Source: Symsagittifera roscoffensis (taxonomy: Eukaryota; Xenacoelomorpha; Acoela; Convolutidae). From it: a stretch of DNA of 64,000 nucleotides. Position numbers and translations under genes: made by a program. The notes beneath the pieces were generated by a model. It worked only from the letters and a program-made list of their open reading frames with translations, made no database searches and was not told where the DNA came from. Every line of letters begins with the position of its first letter. The first letter of the stretch is position 1. The stretch covers positions 14,027,018-14,091,017 of the forward strand of contig NC_087067.1 of the NCBI RefSeq assembly GCF_963678635.1, written 5' to 3'. Shown here piece after piece: positions 62,615 to 64,000 of this stretch.

Positions 62615-64000
62615 TCAGTTTTCCTCCAGCTCAATTTCCCAACTCGGGTTCCAATCTACTCCTTCATCTAAAGTAGCATATCCGAATTTCCGCATAAATA
62701 AATGTCTTTCGAGTCGTCGCACTTTTGACTCCAAGGGTCTGTCGTCCCGATCTTTGAAATCTCTCAGTTGGTTTCTGTATTCTTTAAGTGCCTCCTTTAA
62801 AAGACCTCTTCCTGTAAGATTTTCGGATATTTCTTTGATTGAATGTTTTATCGGATCTCCGAATCGTTTGGGTTCTTTGTTCTTTGTTTGTCTAGAACTT
62901 CGTCGAACACCTGACTCTTCCGCACTTGATTCGTCCGAGAATCCTTGTGGTGGTTCGAAGTTTGTATCCAATTCTGAGCCTTTTTGAGGATTTTCTCTAA
63001 GTTCATCCGCAACTCGCTGCACCCCTCTTTTTAACAGTTGGTCCGCGTACTTCTCCCAGTCAGACGGTGCCAAATTTCTATTGTGAAACGTCTCCACTAT
63101 ATCTTCCAAAGGGGTGTGCGCGTCAATGCCCTTCAGTTTCGGACGCTGTTTGGTTTTCGGCGTAGAGCTCGACTGGATTTTGGTATCTGCTGTGACCGAA
63201 TCCGGCTTAGATATTGCTTGCTCTTGTTCCGAGTTGACTGCAGTCGCATTTTGGTTTGCGTTGGTTCCCTGTTGTTGCTTGCTTCGGCTTTTCTTCTCTT
63301 TTCCGCTCCTTTCCGGCTTATTCGTGTTTGTTTCCTCTGCTGATTTTGGTCCCGCCAGGTTTGGTTTAGCTCTTTTTATTGCAAGATTCAGTCCTCCCCC
63401 GGCCTCTGTGTCCTTAGAAGTGACTATTGTTTGGCTCTTCTGAAAGCGCTCTGTTGGGTTCATTTCATTTGCAATTTCCATTTCTCCTTGGAGTTCATCC
63501 TCCGATTCCAGTTCCTCTAGTAGTTCTGGAGAACTGACTCGCTTGAACTTTCTTGTAGGTTCCGACGATGGACTTTTACTTGTGCTTCTCTGTTTTTCTT
63601 GTATAAGTACGGTTTTTGATTGAGCTATGTCCGATTTTCTATAGATCGAACCGGCCGATGTCTTAATTGTTGAATCCGTTTCTGAAGCTATTTTCCCCTT
63701 TAGTGGTCTGGTTAGGGCTTGTCCGCTTTTCCTTAGAGGGACCTTTCTAAGTATTGTCTTGGGTGGTGACTTGAATTGGTTTTCTACTTTATCTTCCACG
63801 AATCCTTTTTCCCAAGAGTAAATCATTTCTTTTCGAAGATCGGGATTGAGTTGACCTGTCTCGTCCACTAGTTTCCTGATGTCATTTTTAGCTGCATCCC
63901 TTCTTTCGTAGTTCCATCGGGCATTTGCCTCCAACAATTCCTTTAGGGCTTTGGCTCTTTCTTTGTCTCTGTCCGATGTTATCTGCTGCTTGTGCAGTGG
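62615..64000 (-). CDS. C-terminal part of a gypsy-type element polyprotein (cut by window edge)
   Basis: The frame is open from the window edge (first complete codon at 64000) to the stop at 62615, about 461 codons, so the true start lies outside. Composition is charged and Ser/Lys/Glu-rich, with no enzyme domain. About 100 residues in, TSAGSIYRKSDIAQSK resembles the LKNGKIIRKSDLAIK block just after the integrase of the Mag-like element. The C terminus is charged (SKVRRLERHLFMRKFGY). It is followed by a polypurine tract and LTR, so it is the 3'-most coding part of the element. It is read as a pol C-terminal extension; a separate third ORF is possible. Confidence 0.6.
   Translation of the reverse strand, partial: PLHKQQITSDRDKERAKALKELLEANARWNYERRDAAKNDIRKLVDETGQLNPDLRKEMIYSWEKGFVEDKVENQFKSPPKTILRKVPLRKSGQALTRPLKGKIASETDSTIKTSAGSIYRKSDIAQSKTVLIQEKQRSTSKSPSSEPTRKFKRVSSPELLEELESEDELQGEMEIANEMNPTERFQKSQTIVTSKDTEAGGGLNLAIKRAKPNLAGPKSAEETNTNKPERSGKEKKSRSKQQQGTNANQNATAVNSEQEQAISKPDSVTADTKIQSSSTPKTKQRPKLKGIDAHTPLEDIVETFHNRNLAPSDWEKYADQLLKRGVQRVADELRENPQKGSELDTNFEPPQGFSDESSAEESGVRRSSRQTKNKEPKRFGDPIKHSIKEISENLTGRGLLKEALKEYRNQLRDFKDRDDRPLESKVRRLERHLFMRKFGYATLDEGVDWNPSWEIELEEN

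Overview
The window is AT-rich nuclear DNA from a multicellular animal, probably an invertebrate. It holds spliced genes with GT-AG introns, a signal-peptide/transmembrane mucin-like protein, and many retroelements of different ages (Ty3/gypsy LTR elements, an env-bearing retrovirus-like element, LINE-like and Penelope-like remnants). No prokaryotic gene organisation is visible, and the species cannot be fixed from the sequence.

Layout. 1-3.7 kb: decayed reverse-transcriptase remnants, with a 195-bp tandem duplication. 6.4-14.8 kb: two diverged copies (A about 6.37-8.79 kb, B about 9.02-12.54 kb) of one long repeat; copy B runs on into gag-like and gypsy RT-like remnants. 17.15-17.66 kb: a LINE RT remnant on the minus strand. 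19.13-19.56 kb: a foldback element of about 430 bp. 22.23-23.82 kb: an intact single-exon gene for a type I membrane protein with a cysteine-rich (MANSC-like) ectodomain and a Ser/Thr-rich stalk.

27.09-58.54 kb (minus): the main host gene. I assembled it from eight exons whose splice sites and phases all agree, giving 385 codons. It encodes a 2-oxoglutarate/Fe(II) dioxygenase of the isopenicillin-N-synthase-like family, with HxD...H and RxS motifs. Its introns carry two large LTR elements. Intron 3 holds a degenerate element of about 16 kb with env (30.97-46.94 kb, same strand as the gene), inserted 10 nt past a splice donor. Besides gag-pro-pol and env it has two large open regions of unknown function. 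Intron 1 holds an intact 6.85-kb Mag-like gypsy element (48.90-55.74 kb, opposite strand) with apparently identical 261-bp LTRs and one uninterrupted 2081-codon gag-pol, so it looks recently active.

58.5-64 kb: upstream flank with a small fragment related to the env element's RT, a 175-bp tandem duplication in a GGTCGAA-rich satellite-like tract, and at the right edge the 3' end of another gypsy-type element (minus strand: C-terminal coding region, G-rich polypurine tract, start of the 3' LTR).

Nothing here looks like an operon or CRISPR system. The most unusual content is the multi-ORF env element, the start codon of the Mag-like element straddling its LTR/PBS junction, and the long C-terminal pol extension that may be shared with the element at the right edge.
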